24,639 nucleotides of DNA from an uncultured bacterium (GCA_903934155.1 CAIZMS010000153.1:1-24639), one strand, 5' to 3'. Shown: positions 15,640 to 23,678, counted from the first letter of the stretch. Numbers and translations: made by a program. The notes: generated from the letters alone by a model not told the origin.

Positions 15640-15668
15640 ACTCTACCGACTATTCGCTGTTGCCACAA
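15640..15668 (-). promoter_or_regulatory. candidate promoter for the restriction-modification genes
   Basis: On the minus strand TTGTGG (15663-15668) and TAGAGT (15640-15645) are separated by 17 bases, about 53 bases before the methyltransferase ATG. The spacer is AT-rich and has other weak -10-like hexamers, so the exact promoter is uncertain. An independent promoter would be expected for a mobile restriction-modification unit. Confidence 0.25.
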
Positions 15669-15678
15669 TTTCCCTTTT

Positions 15679-17805
15679 CTATGAGCCCATCACTCCCTCG
15701 ACACACGTTGCGGCAAGCGCCTCGATCGCGCCGTCCACCGTGGCCTCAAATCCGGTCACATCCGGTTCAAGCCCGGCCTTCCGCAGCGCTGTCGCCGTCG
15801 GCTGACCAATCACCACAACCCGTTTTTCCTCAAGCGGGCCAATACCCCAGGCATCCATGAATTGTTCCACGGCCGAGGCGCTGGCAAAAAACACCGCATC
15901 GAAAACGGGAAGAGATTCATACTGGATCGGAACATTATCGTAAAGCAGGCAGTCCGTCACCACCCCGCCCTGTTCACGCAGGACTTTCGCCAGTCCATCT
16001 CCCGCCTTATCCGACCGCAACCGAAGGAGGCTCCGTCCCGCCACCCCCCATTTTGCAAATTCCTGCATCAGGCCTTCCGCCCCATAGTCATGCTTCGGCG
16101 CCACATCGACGGAGAGACCAGCCTTCGCAAGTTCATGGGCCGTGCCGGGCCCGCAGGCGATCAGGCAGGGCAAATGACGGCGATCCACCTGCTCTTCGGC
16201 AAGCAACTCCAGGAAACAGCGCACAGCGGAAGGCGATGTCAGCACAACGGCATCAAACTCCTTCACCGACCGAACCACGGTCCGGGCCTCCGCGCGGGGA
16301 ACCAGACGAATCAGGGGACATCGAAGGGGGCGCCCCCCGAAATCAACAACACGTCGCGCCGCCCTTTCCTGAAGAGCCTCGCTACAGGTCAGCAACACGC
16401 GACGCCCGGCCAATGCGCCTTTGTCGTGCTTTGCCTGAAATCTCACCACATCCCCGACAATAAGAAGTCCCGGCGCATCGCCCTCGGAAACAACCGCCGC
16501 GTTCCGGGCCAGGTCACCGAGCGTCGTTTGAATCACCCGCTCGTCATCGGCACCGGCATTGGTCACCAGGGCGGCAGGAGTATCCGGCGACCGGCCTTCC
16601 CCCATCAACTGACCCGCCACCTGATCGGCCACCTTACCGGCCATGAAAAATACCAGGGGCAATCCGGCGCGGGCTTCGGCGGTAACCGAGGCGACAGCGC
16701 CGCCTTCCGCGCGAGGCGTCATGGCGGTGAATCCCCGGGAAAGCCCGCGTCGCGTCAACACCATGCCTGTCCCCGTGGTGGCGGCCGTCAGACTGCTCAC
16801 CCCGGGCAGGATCCGGAAGGGAATCTGCCACCGGTCAAGTTCCTCAAGTTCCTCGGCCAGTCGTCCGAACAAGCCGGGATCTCCGCCCTTGAGCCGCACC
16901 ACACGGAGTCCGCGCCGGGCATAATCCGAGAGCATCCGGCTGATCTGATCCTGGGCCTGCGAATGGTTCCCGGATCGCTTTCCAACGAACACCCGCTCTG
17001 CCTGGCGCGGCAACCGCTCCAGCAACCGTTCATCCATGAGGACATCGTACAGGCACACCTCAGCCGAGGCCAGCTCCGCCGCGCCCGCCAGGGTACACAA
17101 CCCATCGCTTCCTACACCGGCCCCGACAAAGCGAACCGCCTTGATCATCAGGTTGCGGAGGGCCGTCATGGCCGGGTCGCCCTGACGAAATGTCATCGCC
17201 AGCGCCCCCTGCCCCGCCGGTGCCGGAAGGTCTGCCAATGAAATCCATTCCGTCATACGCCCGGAAAGATTCAGCCGTGCCAGCGCCGCACCGGCCATCA
17301 GAAGGGCGTCATAATGACCTGCATCCAACTGGGCAAGGCGATCCTCAATGTTCCCCCGGACGGGTTTCAGCGCGACACGGGGAAAGCGTTTCCGGCACCA
17401 CGCCTCGCGCCGTTCACTGCTGACCCCGATCACGGGGGCATCCGGCAAGTCGGCAACGCGGCGCCCGGGCGGAAGAATCAGGGCATCCCGCGGATCTTCC
17501 CGCCAGGGCAGCCAGCACCAGTCCAGTCCATCGGGCATGGGATCAGGAAGATCCTTGGCACTGTGGATGGCCAGATCGAGACGGCCTCCCAGCACGGCCT
17601 CATCGAGGTCGCGGGTAAAGAAATCCGGAGGGCTTTCCCGCAAGTCGGTCTGGCGATCCCGGTCGCCGGGCGACGACACCGGGATCAGCTCGAACTCTAC
17701 ACCGGGCAGGCGTTCCCTGATGCGCCGGAGCGCATCACCCGACTGGATCAGCGCCAACCGGCTTGAGCGGGAGCCCGCCTTGAATACTTTCCTGGATGCG
17801 TTCAT
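15679..17805 (-). CDS. hemC-cobA-hemD: trifunctional fusion: HemC (lacking domain 3) - SUMT/CobA - HemD
   Basis: The 708-residue product has three domains. Residues 1-221 match hydroxymethylbilane synthase domains 1-2: SRSSRLALIQ (12-21), FTRDLDEAVLGGRLDLAIHS, D85 in HSAKDLP (equivalent to catalytic D84), R132/R133 in SSERRE, R150-G-N and APAGQGALAM (196-204). Residues 222-460 are uroporphyrinogen-III C-methyltransferase: VRFVGAGVGSDGL (224-236), VVRLKGGDPGLFG (302-314), ILPGVSS. Residues 461-708 are uroporphyrinogen-III synthase: VLTSPSAVRCF and VVVIGQPTATALRKAGL. HemC domain 3, which carries the cofactor cysteine (C242 in E. coli), is missing: SUMT starts where it should begin. The ATG at 17805 overlaps hemA by 71 bases and has no clear ribosome site. 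Confidence 0.94.
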   Translation of the reverse strand: MNASRKVFKAGSRSSRLALIQSGDALRRIRERLPGVEFELIPVSSPGDRDRQTDLRESPPDFFTRDLDEAVLGGRLDLAIHSAKDLPDPMPDGLDWCWLPWREDPRDALILPPGRRVADLPDAPVIGVSSERREAWCRKRFPRVALKPVRGNIEDRLAQLDAGHYDALLMAGAALARLNLSGRMTEWISLADLPAPAGQGALAMTFRQGDPAMTALRNLMIKAVRFVGAGVGSDGLCTLAGAAELASAEVCLYDVLMDERLLERLPRQAERVFVGKRSGNHSQAQDQISRMLSDYARRGLRVVRLKGGDPGLFGRLAEELEELDRWQIPFRILPGVSSLTAATTGTGMVLTRRGLSRGFTAMTPRAEGGAVASVTAEARAGLPLVFFMAGKVADQVAGQLMGEGRSPDTPAALVTNAGADDERVIQTTLGDLARNAAVVSEGDAPGLLIVGDVVRFQAKHDKGALAGRRVLLTCSEALQERAARRVVDFGGRPLRCPLIRLVPRAEARTVVRSVKEFDAVVLTSPSAVRCFLELLAEEQVDRRHLPCLIACGPGTAHELAKAGLSVDVAPKHDYGAEGLMQEFAKWGVAGRSLLRLRSDKAGDGLAKVLREQGGVVTDCLLYDNVPIQYESLPVFDAVFFASASAVEQFMDAWGIGPLEEKRVVVIGQPTATALRKAGLEPDVTGFEATVDGAIEALAATCVEGVMGS

Positions 17806-19255
17806 ATAAATGATGATGATTTCGAACAATACAGAGACTCTGCTCCATAACCATTTCCAATAACCCGGATGTGAGGCGTTGCCAATGCTTCAGTCCGTCC
17901 AAATCCACCACCTGAAGACCCGGCACCTGGCCATCCAGCCTCGGATCCACAGTACGCGGCATGGCCAGGTCAATGACCAGCACATTTTTTTCATGGTCAA
18001 AAAACGGGGCATGGCCTTCATGCAAAACATGACCCGGCGCCTCAACAGCGGATAACACCACCGTCACGCCACTCAACCGGTCGCGAATCCCGTTCAGGGT
18101 GCAAACCTCGACCTGATCAGCCCATTCAGAGGGCACTTCAGGGCGATTGACATGGTAACACCAGATGCCGCGACAGCCTTTTCTGACACACTGCTCCACG
18201 AGTCCCCGCCCAACAACGCCGGATCCGATTACCATGACAGTCTGCCGAGCCAGGTCGGGAATGGCCTGTTCCAGATAGGCCAGGCAGACATCCTCGATCT
18301 CGCCCCCCTTCAACATCGGCCCCACCTTCACCCGGATTTCCTTCGAAACATGCAGGGCCACATCCACCCACTCCCGAAGCATGCCGTTCGCCCAGCCATT
18401 CGCCACCGCCTCATCCATGGCATCCTTAATCTGGGCGGTAATATGAGTCTCGCCGACGGATTGGGAGCGCATACCGGCCGTTACCAGGCAAAGATGCTCG
18501 ACCGCCTCGGGGCCGACCTTGCGATAGTGCCCGATCTGGTCCAATTGGTCCAGGTTCAGCAGTTTCTCCAGCAGGCCGATCGTTTCCTCATCTGGCGCCG
18601 CTGCCGCGATCACTTCAATCCGGTTACAGGTGTTGAGGATCAGAAATTCATGAACTCCCCAAATCTGGCGGATCATGGCGCCGACACGCTTGCGATGGGC
18701 TTCTGTCAGATGGAACCGTTCCCGTTCATTCGCGGACAATACCTCGTGGCTTGTCCCCACCACCACCAGACTCATGGTCTCCAGAGCCGCGAGATGGCGG
18801 CTCAGGCTGTCCTTCACCAAACGCGACTGGCGGCAAGATCGCCCGCCGGTCGAGACCGCAACTTGCAGGCCGCCGCGCCGGACCGAGGCGGGCGTCACGA
18901 AATCCCCTTCGGGCCAGTTGACATCCGCCGCACACGCCAGGATCCGGGCCGCTTTAGCGCCCTCCAGAACCTGGCGATTCACGGCCGCATCGTCGGTGGC
19001 CGCAAAAACAACCACAGCCCCATCGACATCGCGGAGCTCAAACCGCCGGGGCACATGAATCACCTTCCCCAACTCCACAAGGACTTGGATTTCCGGGTCA
19101 ATCTCAGGGGCGACAACCGTCACAGTGGCTCCAGCGTCCAAAAGAAGACGGGTTTTACGAAGCCCGATTTTCCCACCGCCAACAACGACAGCAGACCGCC
19201 CCTCGATCAAGAGGTTGACGGCCAGATCGGCTCGAGTTTTCCCAGAGGTTCTCAT
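17735..19255 (-). CDS. sirC-hemA: fusion of precorrin-2 dehydrogenase (SirC/Met8-like) and glutamyl-tRNA reductase (HemA)
   Basis: The product has 506 residues. Residues 1-155 match the NAD-dependent precorrin-2 dehydrogenase domain: VVVGGGKIGLRKTRLLLDAG (23-42), ATVTVVAP, FAATDDAAVNR (84-94), GDFVTPASVRRGGLQVAVST. It oxidises precorrin-2 to sirohydrochlorin; related Met8-type proteins also insert iron. Residues 160-490 are glutamyl-tRNA reductase: VVVGTSHEVLSANERE (164-179), the catalytic cysteine C210 in LNTCNRIE, QSVGETHITAQIKDA (265-279), and the NADPH fold VIGSGVVGRG (342-351). The C-terminal dimerisation part is short. The fusion joins the first step of tetrapyrrole synthesis to a late siroheme step. 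The start at 19255 overlaps the ahbA-ahbB stop as ATGA. Confidence 0.94.
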   Translation of the reverse strand: MRTSGKTRADLAVNLLIEGRSAVVVGGGKIGLRKTRLLLDAGATVTVVAPEIDPEIQVLVELGKVIHVPRRFELRDVDGAVVVFAATDDAAVNRQVLEGAKAARILACAADVNWPEGDFVTPASVRRGGLQVAVSTGGRSCRQSRLVKDSLSRHLAALETMSLVVVGTSHEVLSANERERFHLTEAHRKRVGAMIRQIWGVHEFLILNTCNRIEVIAAAAPDEETIGLLEKLLNLDQLDQIGHYRKVGPEAVEHLCLVTAGMRSQSVGETHITAQIKDAMDEAVANGWANGMLREWVDVALHVSKEIRVKVGPMLKGGEIEDVCLAYLEQAIPDLARQTVMVIGSGVVGRGLVEQCVRKGCRGIWCYHVNRPEVPSEWADQVEVCTLNGIRDRLSGVTVVLSAVEAPGHVLHEGHAPFFDHEKNVLVIDLAMPRTVDPRLDGQVPGLQVVDLDGLKHWQRLTSGLLEMVMEQSLCIVRNHHHLYERIQESIQGGLPLKPVGADPVG

Positions 19256-20283
19256 GCAAAATACGTCATGCTGGTTTTCTTGAATTCCCGTAACGATAGC
19301 AGGAGCTGTCCCGGCGTCAATCCGGCCGAATCGCCAAGGCGAACAAAAAGACGCCGGGTCTCCTCCCATTCACCGGTATGGATCATGGCGTACAGGGTAA
19401 ACGGGAATCGATCGGTGCGGGGCCGCTGATAACAATGCGTAACGGCCGGATCGGCGGCAATGCGGCGCCCGACCTCCGTCATGGACGCCTCGGGCACATC
19501 CCAGACGCACATCCCATTGGCTGTAAACCCCAAATTCCGGTGCCTGACAATCAAGGCCACCCGCCTCAATACGCCGATGGCCGCCCAGGCAGTCAATTTT
19601 GAAAGCAATTCCTCTTCCGACAATCCCAGTCCCAGTGCCACCGCTTCGTACGGCCGTTCTGTCAGGGGGAGGCTTCCCTCAAGAGCGCGCACCAGGGCCT
19701 TTTCCGGCGGGGTGAATTCCAGCATGGTAGCGTCCTTGGCCGCGACATGCGGAGACGGCGGCACAGGAACCCGCTCGTCGCGAGCCCGCGTCCGGGAATC
19801 GAATGTCACATCAATTTTAAATCGTTTGATCGCCGGAAGAACCAACAGGTCATACGGCGCGCTGTTCCGGCGGAGTGTCTCCAATTCGCGATCAAAATCA
19901 GAATGCCCTGTCGCCAAAGTGAACCAGAAATTCGGCCAGTGCCTTCCGTTCGGACCGCCGGGCAGATCGGGATTCAATTCGTTCGGCCATCCCCGCTCAT
20001 ACCCATGGGTGACGCCGGGATGACTGCAAATGAGGCCTGCTTTTTCGACCAGTTCACCGTCCGGAATATCCACGGCACAAAGGGCGCTGCGATATCCCAA
20101 CCGACGCGCGTCAAATACGGCGCCAAACCGGCGAACCTGCCCGGATTCCATGAAAAAGTGAAGCCGGCTCAGGACCTCTCCGGCAGAGATTCCGAACCGT
20201 TCCCCTACCGCCTTGAACGGTTCTGAAACCAAGGGAAGCCCCTGCTGAAGTGCCCACAATAATTCCGCATCCCGTTCCGTCAT
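19252..20283 (-). CDS. ahbA-ahbB: siroheme decarboxylase, AhbA-AhbB fusion
   Basis: This is a 343-residue protein made of two homologous Lrp/AsnC-like halves, about 1-160 and 185-343. Each half has a winged-helix start (LLWALQQGLPLVSEPF; LVRALEGSLPLTERPY), then a GVLRRV/QVRRFG beta turn and a RAM-like domain with the haem-site stretch VTHGYERGWP in half 1 and VTHCYQRPRTDRFPFTLYAMIH in half 2. In characterised systems AhbA and AhbB are separate subunits that decarboxylate siroheme to 12,18-didecarboxysiroheme. Here they are fused, comparable to fused NirDL of haem d1 synthesis. The absence of other nir genes and the presence of ahbC and ahbD favour the haem route. It overlaps ahbD and sirC-hemA by ATGA. 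Confidence 0.92.
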   Translation of the reverse strand: MTERDAELLWALQQGLPLVSEPFKAVGERFGISAGEVLSRLHFFMESGQVRRFGAVFDARRLGYRSALCAVDIPDGELVEKAGLICSHPGVTHGYERGWPNELNPDLPGGPNGRHWPNFWFTLATGHSDFDRELETLRRNSAPYDLLVLPAIKRFKIDVTFDSRTRARDERVPVPPSPHVAAKDATMLEFTPPEKALVRALEGSLPLTERPYEAVALGLGLSEEELLSKLTAWAAIGVLRRVALIVRHRNLGFTANGMCVWDVPEASMTEVGRRIAADPAVTHCYQRPRTDRFPFTLYAMIHTGEWEETRRLFVRLGDSAGLTPGQLLLSLREFKKTSMTYFA

Positions 20284-21347
20284 GGTGCCCTGCTTTCAGA
20301 GGGTTGATAGGAACACGAGGGTTCCCCGGCAAGATAATCCCCGGTGGCCGCCAGGGCACGGGCACGGCAGCCCCCACAGACGGCCCGGTACTCACACACT
20401 CCGCATTTTCCCCCGTACCCATCCACATCCTGAAGCTGACGGAATACATCCGAGGCCTTGTAGGCCGCCATAAAATCCAAACCAGCCTTCCGGAGGTCGC
20501 CCGCCGGAACATCACAAAATCCGCACGGCTGAAGAATTCCAGTATGGGAGATAAAGACAAAGCCACGCCCTGCCATGCAGCCGCCCGTCGGGGAGCCTGG
20601 ACGAGTCCCGTTTACGGGCATGTTGAGACGATGCCGGACACGAATCACCTGGGGAGCGCAGGTGGTCTTGATCCGCAAGGGCCCCCTGGCATTCATCCGC
20701 ACCGCCCATTCAAGCGCCGACTCACAATCCCCGGCCGCAAGCGCAAACTCCCTGATCCCGGATCCACGGCCCACCGGAACCAGAAAAAACAAATCGAGTT
20801 GGGACGCGCCTTCACGCAGGGCGAGTTCACGAATCGCGGGCAGGTCATTCAATGTCGCCCGGGAAACGAGGGCATTAATCTGGAACGGCAATCCCGCACG
20901 GCGGGCACAGTTCATCGCCTTGAGGTTGGCGGCAAAAGAACCCGGCACCCCGCGAAAGGCGTCATGCTGATCCGCCGTCGCCCCATCCACACTGAGACTG
21001 ATGGCCGTAATCCCCGACTCGCGCATGCGTCGAACCGCCTCATCATCGACGGAAATGCCGCAGGGTGCCATCACCACGCGGAGCCCCCCGCCTGAAGCCC
21101 GCTTCGCGATCGTCCACACATCCGCCCGACTCAAGGGCTCCCCGCCGGTAAGAATCAACAGGGGCTTGCTCCCCAGCGCGACCAGCGACTCCACCACCCG
21201 CAGACACTCCTCGGTCGTCAGCTCGCCTTCATAGGCGGTATTGCGGGCCGACGCACGGCAATGGCGGCAGGCCAGCGGACAGCGCCGCGTCAGTTCCCAG
21301 GCCACCACCTGCGGCCCGTCATCAGATCCCTGAAAATGACTCTGCAT
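20280..21347 (-). CDS. ahbD: radical SAM haem synthase (AhbD type)
   Basis: AhbD oxidatively decarboxylates the two propionates of Fe-coproporphyrin III to vinyls, giving haem b. The 355-residue product has the radical-SAM site C-x3-C-x2-C (C23, C27, C30 in AWELTRRCPLACRHCRASA), TGGEPLSR, and a C-terminal SPASM-like region with many cysteines (LQPCGFCDVP; KCGVCEYRAVCGGCRARALA; EPSCSY) for auxiliary Fe-S clusters. The N-terminal AWELTRRC and HCRASA stretches resemble AhbD more than AhbC/NirJ. The ATG at 21347 overlaps the ahbC stop (TGATG); a GTG at 21350 with GAGGAG eight bases upstream is a real alternative. The stop overlaps the ahbA-ahbB start as ATGA. Confidence 0.87.
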   Translation of the reverse strand: MQSHFQGSDDGPQVVAWELTRRCPLACRHCRASARNTAYEGELTTEECLRVVESLVALGSKPLLILTGGEPLSRADVWTIAKRASGGGLRVVMAPCGISVDDEAVRRMRESGITAISLSVDGATADQHDAFRGVPGSFAANLKAMNCARRAGLPFQINALVSRATLNDLPAIRELALREGASQLDLFFLVPVGRGSGIREFALAAGDCESALEWAVRMNARGPLRIKTTCAPQVIRVRHRLNMPVNGTRPGSPTGGCMAGRGFVFISHTGILQPCGFCDVPAGDLRKAGLDFMAAYKASDVFRQLQDVDGYGGKCGVCEYRAVCGGCRARALAATGDYLAGEPSCSYQPSESRAP

Positions 21348-22531
21348 CACGCCGTAATCTCCTCATCGGACAGGTAACAGGCCGGATCCACACCCCAACG
21401 GGAACCGGTAGCCGCCTCTGCCCGAGCCCTGAAATTACCGCCGCACACATCGAGAAACCGACAGGCTCGACACCGTCCGGTAACATGTTTTTTCTTGTTC
21501 CGCAATTCTCCCAGCAATTCGATACTGGAATCACTCCAGATGGCGCTGAAGGAACGTTCACGAATCGTGCCCAGGCATTGGGTTCGCCAGAACTGGTCAG
21601 GATACACCGAGCCATCCCAGCCAATACTGGAAATCCCCTGCCCTGAACTGTTTCCACCATTCATCCGCAGCAATTCCAGAACCCGTTGGGCCCTTTCCAG
21701 ATTCCCCTCCCGCACCAGCCGCAAATAGAGATAGGGACCATCGCTATGGTTGTCGACCGTCAACACTTCCTTCTGGAGCCCGCGCCGGGCCAGGTCAGCT
21801 GTACGGTCAATAATCAGATCCACAATCCGCCGGGTATCGTCATGCCCTAAATCACAAGCCTGGAGATCGGCTCCCCGCCCCGTCGGAACCAAATGGTAGA
21901 AGCACACTCTCGGAATGGACTCCGCCTCCAGCAAATCAAAAATCGCCGGGATGTCTCCCGCCGTATCGGCCGTGATGGTGTGGCGCAGGCCAACCTTGAG
22001 CCCGACCGACTGGCAGGCATGAATTCCGTCCAGGGTGCGGCTGAACGCCCCTTTCATGCCGCGAAACCGGTCATGAACCTCCGGACGGCCATCCACGCTG
22101 ATGCCGACATAGGTGGTACCCGCGTCCTTGAGGCGTCTGGCCATCGGCCCATCCAGCAAAGTCCCATTGGAGGAGACCACCGCACGAAGCCCGCGACCCA
22201 CGGCATGAGCGATCAGTTCAGGCAGATCAGGCCGCATCAGGGGTTCGCCGCCAGAGAACAGCACCACGGGGCATTGAAAGGCCGCCAGATCATCCAGCAC
22301 CGCCATCGCCTCCCGGGTATCCAATTCCGAAACACTCCCCGCCTGCCCCACCGCCGCATAGCAGTGCGAACAGGTTAAATTACATCGGGCCGTGATATTC
22401 CAGACAACCACCGGTTTCTTATCCGCAGAAAACTGGAGCAGGTGCGAAGGCAGGACGGATGAACGCCGTCCATAGCGCAAGGCATCAGACGGTTCCACCT
22501 GTCCCAGATAAAGCTTAGAAATTCCAATCAC
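21347..22531 (-). CDS. ahbC: radical SAM 12,18-didecarboxysiroheme deacetylase (AhbC, NirJ family)
   Basis: AhbC removes the acetate groups of 12,18-didecarboxysiroheme to give Fe-coproporphyrin III. The 394-residue product begins with the family-typical IGISKLYLGQVEPSDALRYG. It has the radical-SAM site C-x3-C-x2-C (C50, C54, C57 in TARCNLTCSHCYA), FSGGEPLMRPDL and a C-terminal auxiliary-cluster region (CRACRFLDVCGGNFRARAEA; DPACYL). The GTG at 22531 gives exactly the usual N terminus; a TTG at 22549 adds six residues and cannot be excluded. The related NirJ acts in haem d1 synthesis, but the neighbouring ahbD supports a haem b route. The TGA stop overlaps the ahbD ATG. Confidence 0.9.
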   Translation of the reverse strand: MIGISKLYLGQVEPSDALRYGRRSSVLPSHLLQFSADKKPVVVWNITARCNLTCSHCYAAVGQAGSVSELDTREAMAVLDDLAAFQCPVVLFSGGEPLMRPDLPELIAHAVGRGLRAVVSSNGTLLDGPMARRLKDAGTTYVGISVDGRPEVHDRFRGMKGAFSRTLDGIHACQSVGLKVGLRHTITADTAGDIPAIFDLLEAESIPRVCFYHLVPTGRGADLQACDLGHDDTRRIVDLIIDRTADLARRGLQKEVLTVDNHSDGPYLYLRLVREGNLERAQRVLELLRMNGGNSSGQGISSIGWDGSVYPDQFWRTQCLGTIRERSFSAIWSDSSIELLGELRNKKKHVTGRCRACRFLDVCGGNFRARAEAATGSRWGVDPACYLSDEEITA

Positions 22532-22579
22532 AGGGGCATTATCCCACAAGGCCGCACTTCAGGCCACAGGCTTTTCAAG

Positions 22580-23653
22580 TCAGGCGGAAACAGCCGCATC
22601 AAGTTCGATCTCGAAAAGGAGATCATGGCGGCAAACGGCGGCATGGGCGTTCACGACGGGAAAATCCTGAATTCCGTTTGCGCGGCAGTAGTCCGCCAGC
22701 AGCGGGGCATCCCGCATATCCTGGAAATACCCGATGGCTCGCGTTGTGTTTTGCCAGGCCATGCCGCGCGACTCCAGAATCGCGCCGACCACCTTCATGG
22801 TCAGGTCGATTTGTGCCGCGGTATCCCCGCGATGCATCGACTCGCCGCCCGGGGCAATGCTGGCCGTACCGGAAATCAACAGCTGGCGGCGACCGGGAAA
22901 CTCGAGTTCCATGGCGCGACTGAATGAACTTTTATAGTTCGTCGCCTCGCACTGGAGCGGAGAGGCGATCACTGAGATTTTGACATTCCGGTGCCTGGGC
23001 CTGACCACCAGGGCTCCCGCCACGAGGGCAGCGCCCTGCGGATTGCAGGCTCCGATGCCGGTACTCGCAGGAACCCGGTTATTGAAAACGCCCCGCTCCT
23101 CAAAAAAACGGGTTCGAACCCCGTTAAATTCACCGTACCAGTCGAGAAGATGATCCAGATACAGCCAGGTTCTGACCACATCAAGAAACCCCAAGCCAGC
23201 CTGTTCCAGAACCGCTTCCATTCGTTCAAAAACCTGTCGGGTCTGGGCCGCGCGGGGTGCGGAGAGATCGGAAGGCAGAATCCCGGTCAGCCAGCAGTAA
23301 TCGGCATCCGCATCCGACCAGGCCGACCCCACCACGACTCCATCCAGCTCAAGTCGCCTGACGGGAGTCCCCTTAAGCAGAACAGCCTGAAGTCCGGCAA
23401 GATGCTTTCCATTGCAGGGATCCCCTTGCAACCACATCATGGGCCAGCGAACCTGACCCATGACCGTCCTGGCAATCTCATGAAACTGACACCCCCCGAA
23501 CACCCATTGCGCCAATACATCATCAGAAGTTTCCGGAAATCCGTGAAACACAGCCATCGGATCGTTTCCGACCCGCTGGACTCCGAGACAGGACTCCGTA
23601 ATCCCACCATAGTCTATCTGGCGTGAAAATTTCATCACATCCTTGTGTTTCAT
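22580..23653 (-). CDS. Rid/YjgF-superfamily protein, chorismatase (FkbO/Hyg5)-like, function unknown
   Basis: This is a 357-residue protein with two related halves. The C-terminal half (about 225-357) is a Rid-type domain: LLISGTASIAPGGESMHRGD, a helix ending in VVGAILESRGM, and the closing AVCRHDLLFEIELDA. The N-terminal half contains EFNGVRTRFFEER and VPASTGIGACNPQGAALV. The PASTGIG and GTASI...H patterns recall the chorismatase group (FkbO, Hyg5, XanB2), which hydrolyses chorismate, but I cannot confirm the active site. It has no signal peptide. It lies 25 bases after the cytochrome gene and 48 before ahbC, so it is probably co-transcribed. The start could also be the ATG at 23635, which has AAGGA four bases upstream. 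Confidence 0.7.
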   Translation of the reverse strand: MKHKDVMKFSRQIDYGGITESCLGVQRVGNDPMAVFHGFPETSDDVLAQWVFGGCQFHEIARTVMGQVRWPMMWLQGDPCNGKHLAGLQAVLLKGTPVRRLELDGVVVGSAWSDADADYCWLTGILPSDLSAPRAAQTRQVFERMEAVLEQAGLGFLDVVRTWLYLDHLLDWYGEFNGVRTRFFEERGVFNNRVPASTGIGACNPQGAALVAGALVVRPRHRNVKISVIASPLQCEATNYKSSFSRAMELEFPGRRQLLISGTASIAPGGESMHRGDTAAQIDLTMKVVGAILESRGMAWQNTTRAIGYFQDMRDAPLLADYCRANGIQDFPVVNAHAAVCRHDLLFEIELDAAVSA

Positions 23654-23678
23654 GGTCACCGTCTTTCCACTTCCCCCC

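Larger units (their letters stand above)
13950..15678 (-). other. restriction-modification cassette inserted in the haem operon
   Basis: The methyltransferase and HNH genes plus the 91-base spacer before them form a compositional island, lower in GC and with more A/T-ending codons. They lie between hemC-cobA-hemD and hemB, which would otherwise be neighbours in a tetrapyrrole operon. Both genes run in operon direction. I saw no integrase, transposase or obvious flanking direct repeats. Confidence 0.6.

Noticed and set aside
13940..15690. Target-site duplication, attachment sites or transposase around the restriction-modification genes
   Set aside because: I compared the edges near 13950 and 15679 by eye and saw no direct repeats, integrase or transposase.
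17100..17180. Frameshift hiding HemC domain 3
   Set aside because: The SUMT motif begins about 20 codons after the end of HemC domain 2, so there is no room for a ~80-residue domain in any frame.
15862..17241. 459-codon plus-strand open frame, with similar long frames at 18152-19429 (+) and 8190-9236 (-)
   Set aside because: They lie opposite well-identified genes (hemC-cobA-hemD, sirC-hemA, thiC/mazG), show no family motifs, and arise from GC-rich codon positions.
20280..22531. Radical SAM pair as haem d1 genes (nirJ1/nirJ2)
   Set aside because: No nirS, nirF, nirN or nirE-type context is seen. The second protein looks AhbD-like, and hemA, hemL and hemB are in the same run, favouring haem b synthesis.
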